From: Glandiceps talaboti
Lineage: Eukaryota > Hemichordata > Enteropneusta > Spengelidae
Assembly: GCF_964340395.1 (NCBI RefSeq)
Contig: NC_135561.1
Span: forward strand, 16,040,461 to 16,104,460
Direction of reading: 5' to 3'
Length of the DNA: 64,000 bases
The notes under the pieces are model-generated. The model did no database searches. It was given only the letters and a program-made list of their open reading frames with translations, and was not told where the DNA came from. This document shows, piece after piece, positions 43,484-54,998 of this stretch. The translations under genes and the position numbers were made by a program. Every line of letters starts with the position of its first letter. The first letter of the stretch is position 1.

Positions 43484-44396
43484 TGGGGTACTCCAAATAT
43501 TCTATGTACTGAAGCATACTTAATGATCACTTGCAGTTTACTGAATTCAATAACTTATAAACGGTCCAATGATGTCATTTATGTATAAAAATCTCAAGGA
43601 AATCCCTACTATGGAATCAACTGTTCTAACAACATCAGAAGACAATTGTAATATTAGAAGTCCCCAAAATATGTAACCAGAAACCTATACAAATAAATAC
43701 AGCATGGGTTGTCCAAAAGGCTGAACAATTCTACTATGGCCATACCGCGTCCACTGACAGCTTATCATCAAGTCACAGTACCGATAATAGTTTGAGTTTG
43801 TTTCTGTCTTACAATGAAATTCACATGGCTAGTGTGAAAAGAATAGACACAACTGTGATTTGCAAGATAAACTCAATTGATAAGACCCCTGTATATAAGC
43901 AATTACACTCTTTGGAAAGTTCAATTCAAACAATCAACACCAAGTGTGGTATCGGATAACACGAGGTCATAAAATACAAGACGCCAATATCTGGACTGAA
44001 TGTTACTAAAAACATTATTTTTATGTTGCAATCCAATGGGTTAAACCTACAGGGATCTTATTAATTGAGTATATCTTGAAAATCACAGTTGTGCCTTCTT
44101 TCACGCTGGTCATTTCGATTTCATTGTAGCATGCCAAAAGTAATCTTGCCAGCATTATACAACTTGTGAAAAAATGCTGATGTGTTTGCTTGAATGAAGT
44201 TAGCTAAGAGATGACTTCATGTAAAGACAAATTAGATAAATACAACAGGATAACTGATCACAAAGACAGCTCTGATGTCAGTTGGCATCGATGCTGTTAT
44301 CACTTTGTTAATATATTTGGAAGTTAATCAAGTTGTTCAATAAACTTTATGTTTAATAAACTTTACAGAGACAGTCGTACTTGATTGTAACAACAG
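43484..44396. other. Intergenic, nothing recognised
   Basis: No supported coding sequence or repeat family except a weakly repeated segment near 44170-44240. Confidence 0.45.
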
Positions 44397-44768
44397 CCGA
44401 CATCAGACTGTTGACAAACAGAACCTGTTACAAACAGAGAAAGTAAACAATTGAATTGGATTAATAACACTTGGCACAGCATGTTGGAAGTACAGAGACT
44501 TGTATTACATTTCATTATTTGATGTGAACCCTTTTAAGGCCATGTCACTACGTAATATTTCACTTTCAGAAATTTCCAGCCCCCCCCCCCCCCCCCCCCC
44601 CCCATTTCCTGTACATGTAAAGAGGCCATAAAACTTTTCTTATCAAACCATGGTTGTAATACAAGTCTCTGCTGTGCCAACAAGCTGAGTCAAGTGTCAT
44701 TAATTCAATTCATTTGTTTACTTTTCCTGTTTATAAAATGTTCCGTTCGTCAACAGTCAGATGTTGGC
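44397..44768. mobile_element. MITE family D with about 110-bp inverted ends
   Basis: Left arm CGACATCAGACTGTTGACAA to GACTTGTATTACA, right arm its inverted copy ending CGTCAACAGTCAGATGTTGG. A poly-C tract lies in the centre (44580-44603). A diverged relative is at 59397-59690. Confidence 0.8.
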
Positions 44769-44989
44769 AGTTGTAAAAGTGTAGTGTTCATCAGCAGTTG
44801 ATACGGGGTATGGGATCTGGGATGCCGGTGGTGTTTAGACTTTGACATGGTACCTATTTACATTGCATATCTTTACATGAATTCTTGACTCATTCCTGAT
44901 TTCCCCAAGCAAGCAAACACACTGGTGTTACTTAGCGAGTTGTATCTCACAAATTCGGACACTGTTAAAAATGTGAGAATGTGAGAATC
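44769..44989 (-). other. Likely 3' UTR of the minus-strand BTB zinc-finger gene
   Basis: Lies directly after its stop codon. No polyadenylation signal was clear. Confidence 0.4.
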
Positions 44990-46165
44990 TTATGACTTAT
45001 CCACATTCTTACACTTATGATTTTTCAATGTCTTATCACTACTAAATCTACTCTCACACTGTGAACATGCAAATGGTTTATGTGAAAGGTGCGTTACTTC
45101 ATGAAGTCGTAGGTGATCTGGACGACCAAATGCCTTTCCACAAGTTGAACAAACAAAAGGGTCTGTGTGTTTTCTTTGGTGTTCATTCAAACTGTGTTTA
45201 AGTTTGTATCCACGACCACAAACGTCACATTTAAAGTTGTGCATTTTGGGATCTCTATTTCGTTTCTTTGAAAGAATGTTTTGTCCCGAGTCACTTGATT
45301 CTGAGTCATCGGCAGTAGAAGTATGTGTTTTCATATGAACGCTCAGCGTGAGCTTGGTACGAAATGTTTGGTTGCATTTATCGCAAATGTACACTTCAAA
45401 GTCCTGGGAGTTGTCATCTGTGTTCCCGCTGTTCAAAAACATTGGCAAGTCCCTCTTTGGAGATGTTGAATCAAGAGGGCTTCCACACACAGTGATTGTG
45501 TACATATGATTTCTAATAAATTCTGCACATCCCTTAGCGAGTAACGGCGCTTTGAAGAACTCTGCTGCAGTTTGTAAATTCTGTACATTCCTCCTGTTAA
45601 TAGACACCGTACCTGTGTATGCAAATTCTAAGAATTGCTCCATGGTGGAGATCGGGATTTCATTCACAACAAATTTTTCCACTGTGTTACTCCTGCCACC
45701 TGTAATTTTACCAGCTGTTTGGAGAAAAAACTCACAGAAAAAGTCACTACAACTTGCCAGAATAATCCTATGGCAGGGAAATTCTTTGCTTTTGACACTT
45801 ATAATGACGTCAATCAGGAGTGACTGCTCTCTGAAGAGAGAAAATCTGTTCATCATTGAAAATGAGAAATCGGATGCAGAGAACTTCCAGTTGGTATCAG
45901 CTGTGTTTAGAGTTATTGTATTCACATTGTCCCCCTTCTTTGTATTTATTTGGAGGGTGTTATTCTTGGATGTGGTCAGTTTGTCGTTATCCTTAGTGTC
46001 GTTGATATCACTGACATCAGTAACAGATTCCTGGTGGATGACAGTGATGCCGCCGTTATCACTACCAACGTTTTCTTCAACTACTTCATAATGGGTTTCA
46101 GCAACAGGTTCCACCTCAATCACTACTGCATTGCTAGAGTTATAGGACTCATTCATAGAATCCAT
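44990..46165 (-). CDS. BTB/POZ and C2H2 zinc-finger protein (4 fingers)
   Basis: Coding exon of 391 aa. The ATG at 46165-46163 is the first after an in-frame stop at about 46201. Residues 1-95 are acidic and low complexity. The BTB/POZ domain is at about 104-222 (FREQSLLIDVIISV, EFPCHRIILA, FAYTG, TAAEFF). It mediates dimer formation and co-repressor or cullin contact. Three standard C2H2 fingers lie at about 259-281, 311-333 and 337-359. A fourth at 365-385 is of the C2HC type (final His-x3-Cys). A Lys/Arg-rich segment (SKKRNRD) between fingers 1 and 2 may act as a nuclear signal. A sequence-specific transcription regulator is inferred. The paralogous gene at 56616 points the opposite way. 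Five earlier in-frame codons (from 46180) start with TTG and were not used. Confidence 0.9.
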   Translation of the reverse strand: MDSMNESYNSSNAVVIEVEPVAETHYEVVEENVGSDNGGITVIHQESVTDVSDINDTKDNDKLTTSKNNTLQINTKKGDNVNTITLNTADTNWKFSASDFSFSMMNRFSLFREQSLLIDVIISVKSKEFPCHRIILASCSDFFCEFFLQTAGKITGGRSNTVEKFVVNEIPISTMEQFLEFAYTGTVSINRRNVQNLQTAAEFFKAPLLAKGCAEFIRNHMYTITVCGSPLDSTSPKRDLPMFLNSGNTDDNSQDFEVYICDKCNQTFRTKLTLSVHMKTHTSTADDSESSDSGQNILSKKRNRDPKMHNFKCDVCGRGYKLKHSLNEHQRKHTDPFVCSTCGKAFGRPDHLRLHEVTHLSHKPFACSQCESRFSSDKTLKNHKCKNVDKS

Positions 46166-46272
46166 CTCTATGTGAATCAAGTCAATTACGTTCTGTATTT
46201 ACGTTCTGTAATTGTTCTGTAAATAATGAAAAAACACAGCAGATAAATGCCTTGCAGGGGTGAACAAATCAT

Positions 46273-46892
46273 ACTACCCTCAATATGAATCTGATTCTGA
46301 ATGAGGCTCAATATGAGATTAGTCTGATATTACCCTCCAATATGAATCTGATTCTGAATATGAGGCTCAATATGAGATTAGTCTGATATTACCCTCCAAT
46401 ATGAATCTGATTCTGAATATGAGGCTCAATATGAGATTAGTCTCATATTACCCTCCAATATGAATCTGATTCTGAATATGAGGCTCAATATGAGATTAGT
46501 CTCATATTACCCTCCAATATGAATCTGATTCTGAATATGAGGCTCAATATGAGATTAGTCTCATATTACCATCCAATATGAATCTGATTCTGAATATGAG
46601 GCTCAATATGAGATTAGTCTCATACTACCCCCCAATATCAATCTGATTCTGAATATGAGGCTCAATATGAGATTAGTCTGATATTACCCTCCAATATGAA
46701 TCTGATTCTGAATATGAGGCTCAATATGAGATTAGTCTCATATTACCCTCCAATATGAATCTGATTCTGAATATGAGGCTCAATATGAGATTAGTCTCAT
46801 ATTACCCTCCAATATGAATCTGATTCTGAATATGAGGCTCAATATGAGATTAGTCTCATATTACCCTCCAATATGAATCTGATTCTGTATGA
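46273..46892. repeat. 59-bp minisatellite with internal hairpin, about 10.5 copies
   Basis: Unit starts CCCTCCAATATGAATCTGAT and ends with the perfect inverted repeat AATATGAGA-TTAG-TCTCATATT. Copies differ mainly at one position inside the hairpin (TCTCAT or TCTGAT). It lies about 110 bp upstream of the minus-strand gene's ATG, in the 5' UTR, 5' intron or promoter region. Confidence 0.95.
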
Positions 46893-47876
46893 GACCAGAT
46901 CTATACACTTTACCTGTACATTTGTATATCCTTCATCTATTGTAGCATACACAATCCAAGATATTGCCACTGAACAGAAAATATGGATTTATATACCTTG
47001 GTCATTCTACGTCATGACAACCCAAGTCTACGTCACTGGTTCTGCACTGCTTGAAAAATATGAGTCCAAACGTTCCAAATCGCCATTATTTTTCCCGATT
47101 TTTCATGAATTATGATTGTAAGTTTTCGAGGAGCCGTATCCCCAACATCAGATTTTAATCTGAGATCTGTATTTACGCTTTTCTTTGAAGTGTGTTCGTG
47201 ATATTAAGTGATGAAATTACATGTTATTTTTTCATGTCGAACTGTCTTCCCCGTTTGGCTTCTCAGTTCTAGCAAATGTGACTGAAGCGTACCGTGCCTG
47301 TTCATGTATTGGAACGTTTTTTCGGATGTACATGTACCTCCATGGATCGATCTTTATGCGTCGAAATGCATAAATTGTTGCTTGAGTGAAAGCCGACACT
47401 GTTCTGCTCACTCTTACACTGAACTGTTTGCATTACTATACAAAGGTAACATGACTGATGGACATACCTTCTAATAGTACAGGTGCACTTGAAAAATAAG
47501 AACACAGCCTCGTTGATTTGCAACAAATATGGGTAGCCTACATTCATTTAGATCACGACGACCCGATGACACGAGTTCTCTGGGGTCAGCGCCAGGGGGC
47601 GCTAATCTATAACGCAACACAACACAAAATTTCACCATATCTGGAAACACAGGGAGCCCAGGAACCGTGTTATAAATAAATAAACAAACAAACAAACTAT
47701 ACACGGGTAATTGAATTTTAAAATCATGGATAATTATCTGTATACATGTATATATGTACATACGGGCCTGTATACTATAATATACCATGTGTCTATATCG
47801 AAATATTATGTTGTTTTACATATGTAGTGAAACATGGTATATTATTTCAATTTCAATGTATACGATACATCCTAGG

Positions 47877-47880
<4 letters not shown>
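46893..47880. other. 5' region of the minus-strand BTB zinc-finger gene
   Basis: Holds a fragment of repeat family H (about 46990-47135) and a GC-rich palindrome GCGCCAGGGGGCGC at 47590-47603. The minus-strand promoter may lie here but no element could be fixed. Confidence 0.4.
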
Positions 47881-47956
<76 letters not shown>

Positions 47957-47962
47957 TGTGTG

Positions 47963-48006
<44 letters not shown>

Positions 48007-48030
48007 CGCCCGTCCACCCATCAATCCATC
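47881..48030. repeat. (TC)n (TG)n (TCTG)n compound microsatellite
   Basis: Three successive short-unit runs, then CATC-like units to 48065. Confidence 0.95.
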
Positions 48031-48065
48031 CATCGATCCATCCATCCACCCACCCATCCACCCAT

Positions 48066-48689
48066 ATCACATATTTTTATGTACGTATGTGTCAATTCCT
48101 ACAAACCGTTTGGCATAATATATGATCGTGTATTATAGGAGTATTATACAAAATTCTATTAAGTCCCAGTGTTCACCAGTATATAGCCACACATCGTATA
48201 TCTTGTGATGTGACATAATTACCAACATACCGTGGTTGGTGGTGGATACATCTTGTATAGAATATAGTTACAGTCGCTGTACTGTTTAAACCCTTCCTAT
48301 GATAAGTTCATTTCAATTTTGCATTCTGATAATGTAATGTATTTAAATAATTCAGCTCCATTTATTTATTTATTTTGCGATAAGAAATAGAGAGGAATCT
48401 CCCTCTGTGAACTGAAATGTTTGTAAAATTGTTTGCTCTTCGGGCCTGTGGCCTTACTGTTCTGAAATAAACTGATTGATTATATAGATTATAGTCGCCG
48501 CTTATATTCAATATTGGACCGTTCATTAATTATGGCAGGAGAATGGGAGCGAAATTGCTAAAGTTAAGCATATTAACTTCATTTAGCATAAACTGTCTCA
48601 TTTTTTCTTGTTGGTTTTTAATTTTCTTTGATTAGCTCGGATAGTTTGTCTTCTCTAATAATGTCAACGGTGGGGGGGGGGGGGACTAC
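48066..48689. other. Intergenic, nothing recognised
   Basis: No supported gene or repeat. Confidence 0.5.
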
Positions 48690-48800
48690 TCCCATAGAAA
48701 GTGTACGGGTATGTGCCGCCCAAATGGGTAACTTTTTAACGACAAAATCCCTAAAAGTTAAAACATGGGTTGACTTTTTATCTGAAAATTCCCTAATCAT
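48690..48800. repeat. Dispersed repeat, copy 2 (related to 1481-1612)
   Basis: CTACTCCCATAGAAAGTGTA, TGTGCCGCCCAAATGGGT and AAACATGGGTTGACTTTTT blocks are the inverse of the copy at 1.5 kb. A third partial copy is at 49985-50100. Confidence 0.6.
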
Positions 48801-48960
48801 GGGTCGATAACATAGGAAACTTCCCCATACTTTAGAAAAATCTTCACAGCAACAAAATAAAGCTAAATGACTGGAAGATTTTCCCCCAAAATTTTCCCTC
48901 ACGACAATCCGTGATATGCACGATGCAATCGGGGGACGCCATACTTCGCTAGCAAGCAAA

Positions 48961-49308
48961 GGGACCGGAGCCTTCAGTATTTACAGGGGGAGGGCCGGAT
49001 GGGTGGGGTGGAGGGGGGGGGGGTCACATTTTACAAACCTGTTCTTGGGGGAGGGTCACATTTTACAATTCGTAGTTTTGTGACCAAATACAAGATTCAA
49101 TTATTGTCAATTTGTTTTGTGTTTTGAGATGTAAAAGTGAGATGGGCACTCAACATTTATTTTTACGAGTACTTTACATGCCTAAATACAAAAATTAAAA
49201 TACATATATTGTAAGAAAATTGTTTAATAAAACGATGCTTTTTTGTTGAGTGTAACCATCTCACCTTATCACTCACACTGTACGTGAGTGTTGTTGTTGT
49301 TGTTAAAA

Positions 49309-49394
<86 letters not shown>

Positions 49395-49913
49395 AGTTTT
49401 GAATGTCATAGAGAACACAGACAGTGATACATGTACTGATTCAAGTAGTACCAGTGAGTCAGATTAAAGTGACACTGATTATAGATAATGGTAATACTGA
49501 AGGTGAACGTGATGATGATGACAATGATATCAGGGAACTTTTACAGGTGACCAGATCAGGCAGAGTATATACAACATGGCAAGCACGTTTAGATACTAAC
49601 TAGATTGCGTATGATTATAAGAGAAAGGTAACTAGCCAGTCTTATACTGTTTAATTTGTCACTTTATATATACAAATATTGCTTTCTAATACAGAGTCAA
49701 AATCATTTCATTTGTATGTATACATATAATGGAAATATTAATTAACGTTCAGTATATGTAATTGTCATGGGGAGGGTCATGTTTTACAAAATGGGACAAA
49801 GGGGAGGGTCACTTTTTACAAATGGAGAATGGGGGAGGGTCATGTTTTACTTAACAGACCATGTGTGATTTCCTCCGGCCCTCCCCCCCTTGTAAATACT
49901 GAAGGCTCCCTAA
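48961..49913. mobile_element. G-rich DNA transposon remnant with inverted ends
   Basis: Left end GGAGCCTTCAGTATTTACAG runs into GGGGGAGGGCCGGA. The right end is the inverted copy (TCCGGCCCTCCCCCC, then TGTAAATACTGAAGGCTCCC). GGGGGAGGGTCACATTTTAC is repeated several times near both ends. Inside are a (GAT)n run (49308-49392) and degraded coding sequence: an acidic Asp/Ser-rich stretch and, near 49547, a frame reading TRSGRVYTTW that is soon stopped. This looks like residual transposon protein. Confidence 0.7.
49308..49392. repeat. (GAT)n microsatellite
   Basis: Uninterrupted GAT trinucleotide run inside the G-rich transposon. Confidence 0.95.
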
Positions 49914-49984
49914 CTTACTTGTATAAGGTTGATGACCCAGGGTGACCCCACTGGTTGACCGTAACTTGGCAACCAGGGACGTAC

Positions 49985-50100
49985 ATGCATTCCTGAGTGA
50001 AAATCCCTAAACATGGGCCGACTTTCTGTCTGAAAATTCCCTCTTAAATCATGGGTAGACGTTTTCAACTTGGGTTGCACACCCACATATGAAAACGTTG
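49985..50100. repeat. Dispersed repeat, copy 3
   Basis: AAATCCCTAAACATGGG and TCTGAAAATTCCCT blocks shared with 48690-48800. It ends near GGGAGTAACCCC. Confidence 0.55.
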
Positions 50101-50819
50101 GGAGTAACCCCACCCCCACCAACCCCGCCCGCGCCCGGGAATGTCACCAAGAACGTCCTCGATTGACGTTTTTACCAAATCAACTGCACACTTGACAAAC
50201 TCCCAAATTTAGCTTTGTTGTTCTCAGGAGTTATACAACCAACTTTGAATACAATTGCTGTACTCGTGGCTGGTACATCTGCTGTAATCATCAATATGCT
50301 CCTCTGTGGGGTGTTACAAACTGGAAGTGTGGCAGATTTATAGATTGATCTGGAACTGGATGATGAAACCACCAACTACCCCGCCAGTGTATTTCATTTA
50401 AGTTGTAATAGATTTTAATACTCTATAAAAAAAAGAATGTTTAAATAATTATGTTTTAAACACGACTTTATTAAAATTACCCCCCCCCCCCATTACATAG
50501 ACAATGGAAAAAATTGAAAAAATATTAATTCGATATACATTTGTAATTTGCTAGGGTACACTATAGAGCCTTTCAATGTTCGTAGAACTTCCAAGATTCA
50601 AACAGTAAGCCAGTTTATAGGCTATAGGCTGAGTAAGTAAAATAGATCGCTGTTTTATAATTATAGTTTCCATGGTTAATGTTGGTACGCTTGGCCCGTA
50701 AGCTTGTTAAATGCAACAATATCACTACAAAATGACCTTCTTTTACGGTACTTCATTCTGCTACCATGCATAGATAACAATTGGCTATTCACCAAAATGT
50801 TGTTCCCAGGGGCTAGCCG
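50101..50819. other. Intergenic, one unexplained minus-strand frame
   Basis: The minus-strand frame at 50172-50375 (67 aa) has a protein-like composition, but I recognise no domain and give it no call. Confidence 0.4.
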
Positions 50820-51370
50820 AGTTAAAGGTGGTGCGCGCGCAAGTTGTGCGGAGTAGGCAGTACGCCATCAACGACTGTACTAGAGTAGTATCGATTGCTT
50901 CAGCTTGCGTACAGAAACACAGCAGTTGCGGGGTGCATTTCCACTCAAGAAATTGGCGATATTTGCTGTTGTCAGTCATTTTTATCGCAATTCACACACA
51001 AAGGTAAGTTATTAGACACCTCTATACTTATTTTTCCCGGGATTTGTTTGTGTCAAGCGCTGTTTTTAGCTGTTTCGTTGGGCACGCAATGGCGCGCGGG
51101 TGTGGTTCTTCGTGTTAGGCGTTCGTGTGAATATAATTTGTAACGGGAAAATGGCGGTCCTGTTTTCGTTGTCGTCTTTTACCAGTTAGAAAATTAGGTC
51201 GATATGTGCGTATACAGACATAAAGACTGCATACTGTCGCGTTTCTGTTCCTCTATTACATCCGTACAGATCGCAACGCGGAAGTCCAAAAATTCCCCCT
51301 GCGTGTAATTTCTCAGATCGAACGACGCAGCGTTCGAAGTCATTGTTTTCTAAAAAAGGGCGCCCTTTAA
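50820..51370 (+). promoter_or_regulatory. CpG-rich promoter and probable non-coding first exon of the plus-strand BTB zinc-finger gene
   Basis: CpG-dense compared with the surrounding AT-rich DNA (GCGCGCGCAAG, GGCGCGCGGG and others). A strong donor, CACAAAG/GTAAGT, lies at 51003/51004. AAATGGCGG at 51148-51156 is a YY1-type element often found at TATA-less start sites. The next plus-strand acceptor joined to a coding exon is at 56572. The assignment to that gene is by orientation and position; it could also serve the divergent minus-strand gene. Confidence 0.5.
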
Positions 51371-52491
51371 AATTTGCATTATGACAAGTCCGGGCAATGC
51401 AGTGTTTGTTGGCACATGCAACACTGAGTCGTTACGTAGGTGTTACCTAGCAACCATAACAAGAACCTAGACAGTATCTTAATAATAAAATAAAATGAGT
51501 GTTAAATAACAACATACATGTGTGCATTGAATTAATTATTATTCTATATATAGGAAAAAATATCCTGATTTAATAAATTCTGTACTGACGCAAAAAAAAT
51601 AAATATTTTTTTTTTTCATTTGTTTCCGATAACATGACTTCAGAAAAAAGGGTAAGTAAGTCAGAATTTAATTTAGATTTTTTAAAAATTACTTCGACCC
51701 TAAGAAATGATAATCGATATCGGCCACAATACTTCTGTATGCAGACTGTACTCATATAGTTTAAAAAGACTTGGTTTCTCTCTGGAATATTTTTTAAAAA
51801 GTTACCACAGGTGAGGCAAAGACATGAAGGTGTAGATGGAAATAGAAGTAAATTGTTACCATTTTACCTTTTTGCATGCAAAAAAAAAATGTTTGGGGGG
51901 GGGGGGCTAGAGGCTTAAACTAGGGTCAGTCAAGTTACTGGAAACACTATCTTTTTTATTTCAACTATCATAAATAATTATGTAACATTTTTGAGATAGT
52001 ACTGTTGTTTCATATTTAGTGTTATATGTGTGAAAATAGACCTATTCTGACTGAAGATAACAAAATACAAACAAATGAACATCAGTTGAAGGGGGGGGGG
52101 AAATAAAAAATGTATATAGAATGAAAGTAAGTTACACTGACACATAGTTAAATAAACACTGCAGTCAAAAGTAATATAATTAACCAATGTCAAAGAGTTC
52201 ATAACCAAGTAAATTTTTAAAAATAAAATCGGCCGTAATGAAAAATAGTAACTGTGTAAGCAAATTATAAAATGATAAATAATTTGAGGGAGTATAATAT
52301 ACTATATACATATATGTGCAATATATCATATTGTGATTGTCAGTTTGGTTCTCTTCAACTCTTTATACAGTAGAGAAACAAAAATAAGATGACTATCCTC
52401 TACACCAAAAACAATTTAATGAAAAAACAACAACAGAAAAACATGTCATGCCAGCTGACATGTCATGAGTTATGTCCTTGGGCATAAGAGT
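51371..52491. other. Presumed long 5' intron, nothing recognised
   Basis: AT-rich with homopolymer runs (A, G). No exon is seen. Confidence 0.45.
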
Positions 52492-52905
52492 AGTCTAGTT
52501 CCTGTACAGTATTATTACGATTTATACCTCCACTCACAGTCTAGTTCCTATACAGTATTGTTACGATTTACACCTCCACTCACAGTCTAGTTCCTATACA
52601 GTATCGTTACGATTTACACCTCCACTCACAGTCTAGTTCCTATACAGTATCGTTACCATCTACACCTCAACTCACAGTCTAGTTCCTATACAGTACTGTA
52701 TCGTTACAAATTACACCTCCACTCACAGTCTAGTTCCTATACAGTATCATTACAATTTACACCCCCACTCACAGTCTAGTTCCTATACTGTATCGTTACG
52801 ATTTACACCTCCACTCACAGTCTAGTTCCTATACTGTATCGTTACGATTTACACCTCCACTCACAGTCTAGTTCCTATACTGTATCGTTACGATTTACAC
52901 CTCCA
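52492..52905. repeat. 46-bp minisatellite, about 9 copies
   Basis: Unit CAGTCTAGTTCCTATACAGT followed by ATCGTTACGATTTACACCTCCACTCA. Copies differ by a few substitutions and one small insertion. It contains a short palindrome, ATCGTTACGAT. Confidence 0.95.
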
Positions 52906-53344
52906 CCATGTTGGCATCCAGACTAACAAGGGTTTATCACCAGGCCTTTATACGTAGAGTAATTTTACTCAAAGATTTTTTGCCATTAACATTTTAGATG
53001 TGCAATCTGATAATGAAATACTAGTATGACTGACACTCATCTTTGCAGATTAATGGTTAAAACTCTGTACTGCACAAAAATACTGAGATAATTCTGAAGG
53101 AGACCTGAGGTCTCAGGTTGAAAGCTAGGAATTATCTTTGGTGCAGTACAAAGATTTAATTTATTTGCAAATATTAATTGTTAGTCTTTCGTAATATTGA
53201 CGTTGCAAACAGAAATTTTAATAATAAAGACAAAGGTATAAGTGACATAATTGTAAGGGTGCCATCAGATATTTCGCACTTTCTCCATTTTGAACCATTC
53301 ATTGTGGGTGATAGTAGTCCACTTAGTCATGATTGCTGATTGAA

Positions 53345-53345
<1 letters not shown>
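52906..53345. other. Intronic or intergenic, nothing recognised
   Basis: A short inverted repeat around 53060-53150 (CTGTACTGCACAAA and TTTGGTGCAGTACA) suggests a small foldback; otherwise unexplained. Confidence 0.45.
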
Positions 53346-53385
<40 letters not shown>

Positions 53386-53494
53386 GTGTATGTGTGTATG
53401 TATGTATGTATGTATGTATGTATGTATGTATGTATGTGTATGTATGTGTGGATGTATGTATGTATGTATGTATGTATGTATGTATGTATGTATG
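53346..53494. repeat. (TGTA)n / (TGTG)n microsatellite
   Basis: Mixed GTAT/GTGT units. Confidence 0.95.
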
Positions 53495-53934
53495 TCCTTG
53501 CTAATTGACAGCCCCTAAGGTAATTTAGTAAATATTAGAATTACTCTGTGTTTTAGGGCAGTAAGCAAGTAAAATCTACTCGGGTTCCCAGATAAAAGTA
53601 TGGTTGATTGTACTGGGAACTATTCAACTTTTGGTAGATGTACTGGGAACTATTCAACTTTTACCCCTTTCCCCCTTTCTCTTACTGAGGTTTCCAAACC
53701 TTTGCAAAAACATTGTTACTGCCTGTATTTACAGTATCTCAAAATTCCGAAATATTCCTCATTGCCTCTATTTTGTCATCCGAATTACTCACCTTAATAA
53801 AAGTGTGTATGCAGTGACTTGTTTAACTATCTTTATTTTGTGTTAGCACAAATTTGAGAATAGGAGTGATATCTCGAGTCAGATAATTTGATTGGCAAAT
53901 TGTCATTGTTATTATAGGCCAAAGTGATGTCATT
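53495..53934. other. Intronic or intergenic, short duplication
   Basis: At about 53606-53660 TGTACTGGGAACTATTCAAC TTTT occurs twice in tandem. Nothing else recognised. Confidence 0.5.
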
Positions 53935-54300
53935 TTAAAGTGGTCATATGGATGAGGATTGAGTATCTATTTTGGGTTTTGAATTTATAAAACAATTTTA
54001 TCGTGGCTTCCTACTTGAAAAAATCAATGTGAAACAACATATGTCAAGTCATTCTATGCAACTTACTACATACATGTACATTGAAAATTATGTAAAAAGT
54101 TTGTTATTATACATACTATAACAACATTTTACACATTTATTAATCATTTGCAATTTATTGAGTTACACATACAAACACAGACTTAGCATATGTTGTATAT
54201 TTCACGTGGACTTTTTTGAAGTAGGAAGCCATGATAAAATTGTTTTATAAATTAAAAAATCCCAAATTAATACCCAATCCTCATCCATATGGAAAGTTTA
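53935..54300. mobile_element. MITE family B, full copy
   Basis: TTAAAGTGGTCATATGGATG at the left, inverted CAATCCTCATCCATATGG at the right. Arms about 150 bp. Confidence 0.85.
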
Positions 54301-54429
54301 ACCAGATCTGAATTTATCCTGTTGTTAACATATGGTAGGAGATATTCTGCATTAAAAGAGCCAGGGTAAATTAAAGTGTTTCTGATATGTACGGTAGTCA
54401 CAAAAGTTACAATTAAGGGTGACAGTATT

Positions 54430-54998
54430 TACAGCTAAAATGATGTAGGCTTGGTGTTTCACTCATGGGACATTACATCTAAAATGATGTAGGCTTGGTA
54501 TTTCACTCATGGCACATTACAGCTAAAATGATGTAGGCTTGGTGTTTCACTCATGGGACATTACAGCTACAATGATGTAGGCTTGGTGTTTCACTCATGG
54601 GACATTACAGCTAAAATGATGTAGGCTTGGTGTTTCACTCATGGGACATTACAGCTACAATGATGTAGGCTTGGTGTTTCACTCATTGGACATTACATCT
54701 AAAATGATGTAGGCTTGGTGTTTCACTCATGAGACATTACAGCTAAAATGATGTAGGCTTGGTGTTTCACTCATGAGACATTACAGCTAAAATGATGTAG
54801 GCTTGGTGTTTCACTCATTGGACATTACAGCTAAAATGATGTAGGCTTGGTGTTTCACTCATGGGACATTACATCTAAAATGATGTAGGCTTGGTGTTTC
54901 ACTCATGGGACATTACAGCTAAAATGATGTAGGCTTGGTGTTTCACTCATGGGACATTACAGCTAAAATGATGTAGGCTCGGTTTTTCACTCATGGGA
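54430..54998. repeat. 44-bp minisatellite made of a MITE terminal repeat, about 13 copies
   Basis: Unit: CTAAAATGATGTAGGCTTGG then TGTTTCACTCATGGGACATTACAG. The unit equals the left terminal repeat of MITE family C (single copy at 10027). Its inverse is the right terminal repeat at about 55330-55372. Confidence 0.95.

Noticed and set aside
45552-46091. 179-aa plus-strand frame
   Set aside because: Antisense to the BTB zinc-finger coding exon; no domain and no separate support.
46273-46892. CRISPR-like array
   Set aside because: The repeat has no unique spacers; it is a head-to-tail 59-bp minisatellite in a eukaryotic genome. The same applies to 52492-52905 and 54430-54998.
47588-47606. CTCF-type site (GCGCCAGGGGGCGCT)
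   Set aside because: Shorter than the consensus by about three positions in the core; better seen as a simple GC-rich palindrome.
50172-50375. 67-aa minus-strand frame with protein-like composition
   Set aside because: No recognisable domain, no partner exon; could be chance or an old transposon piece.
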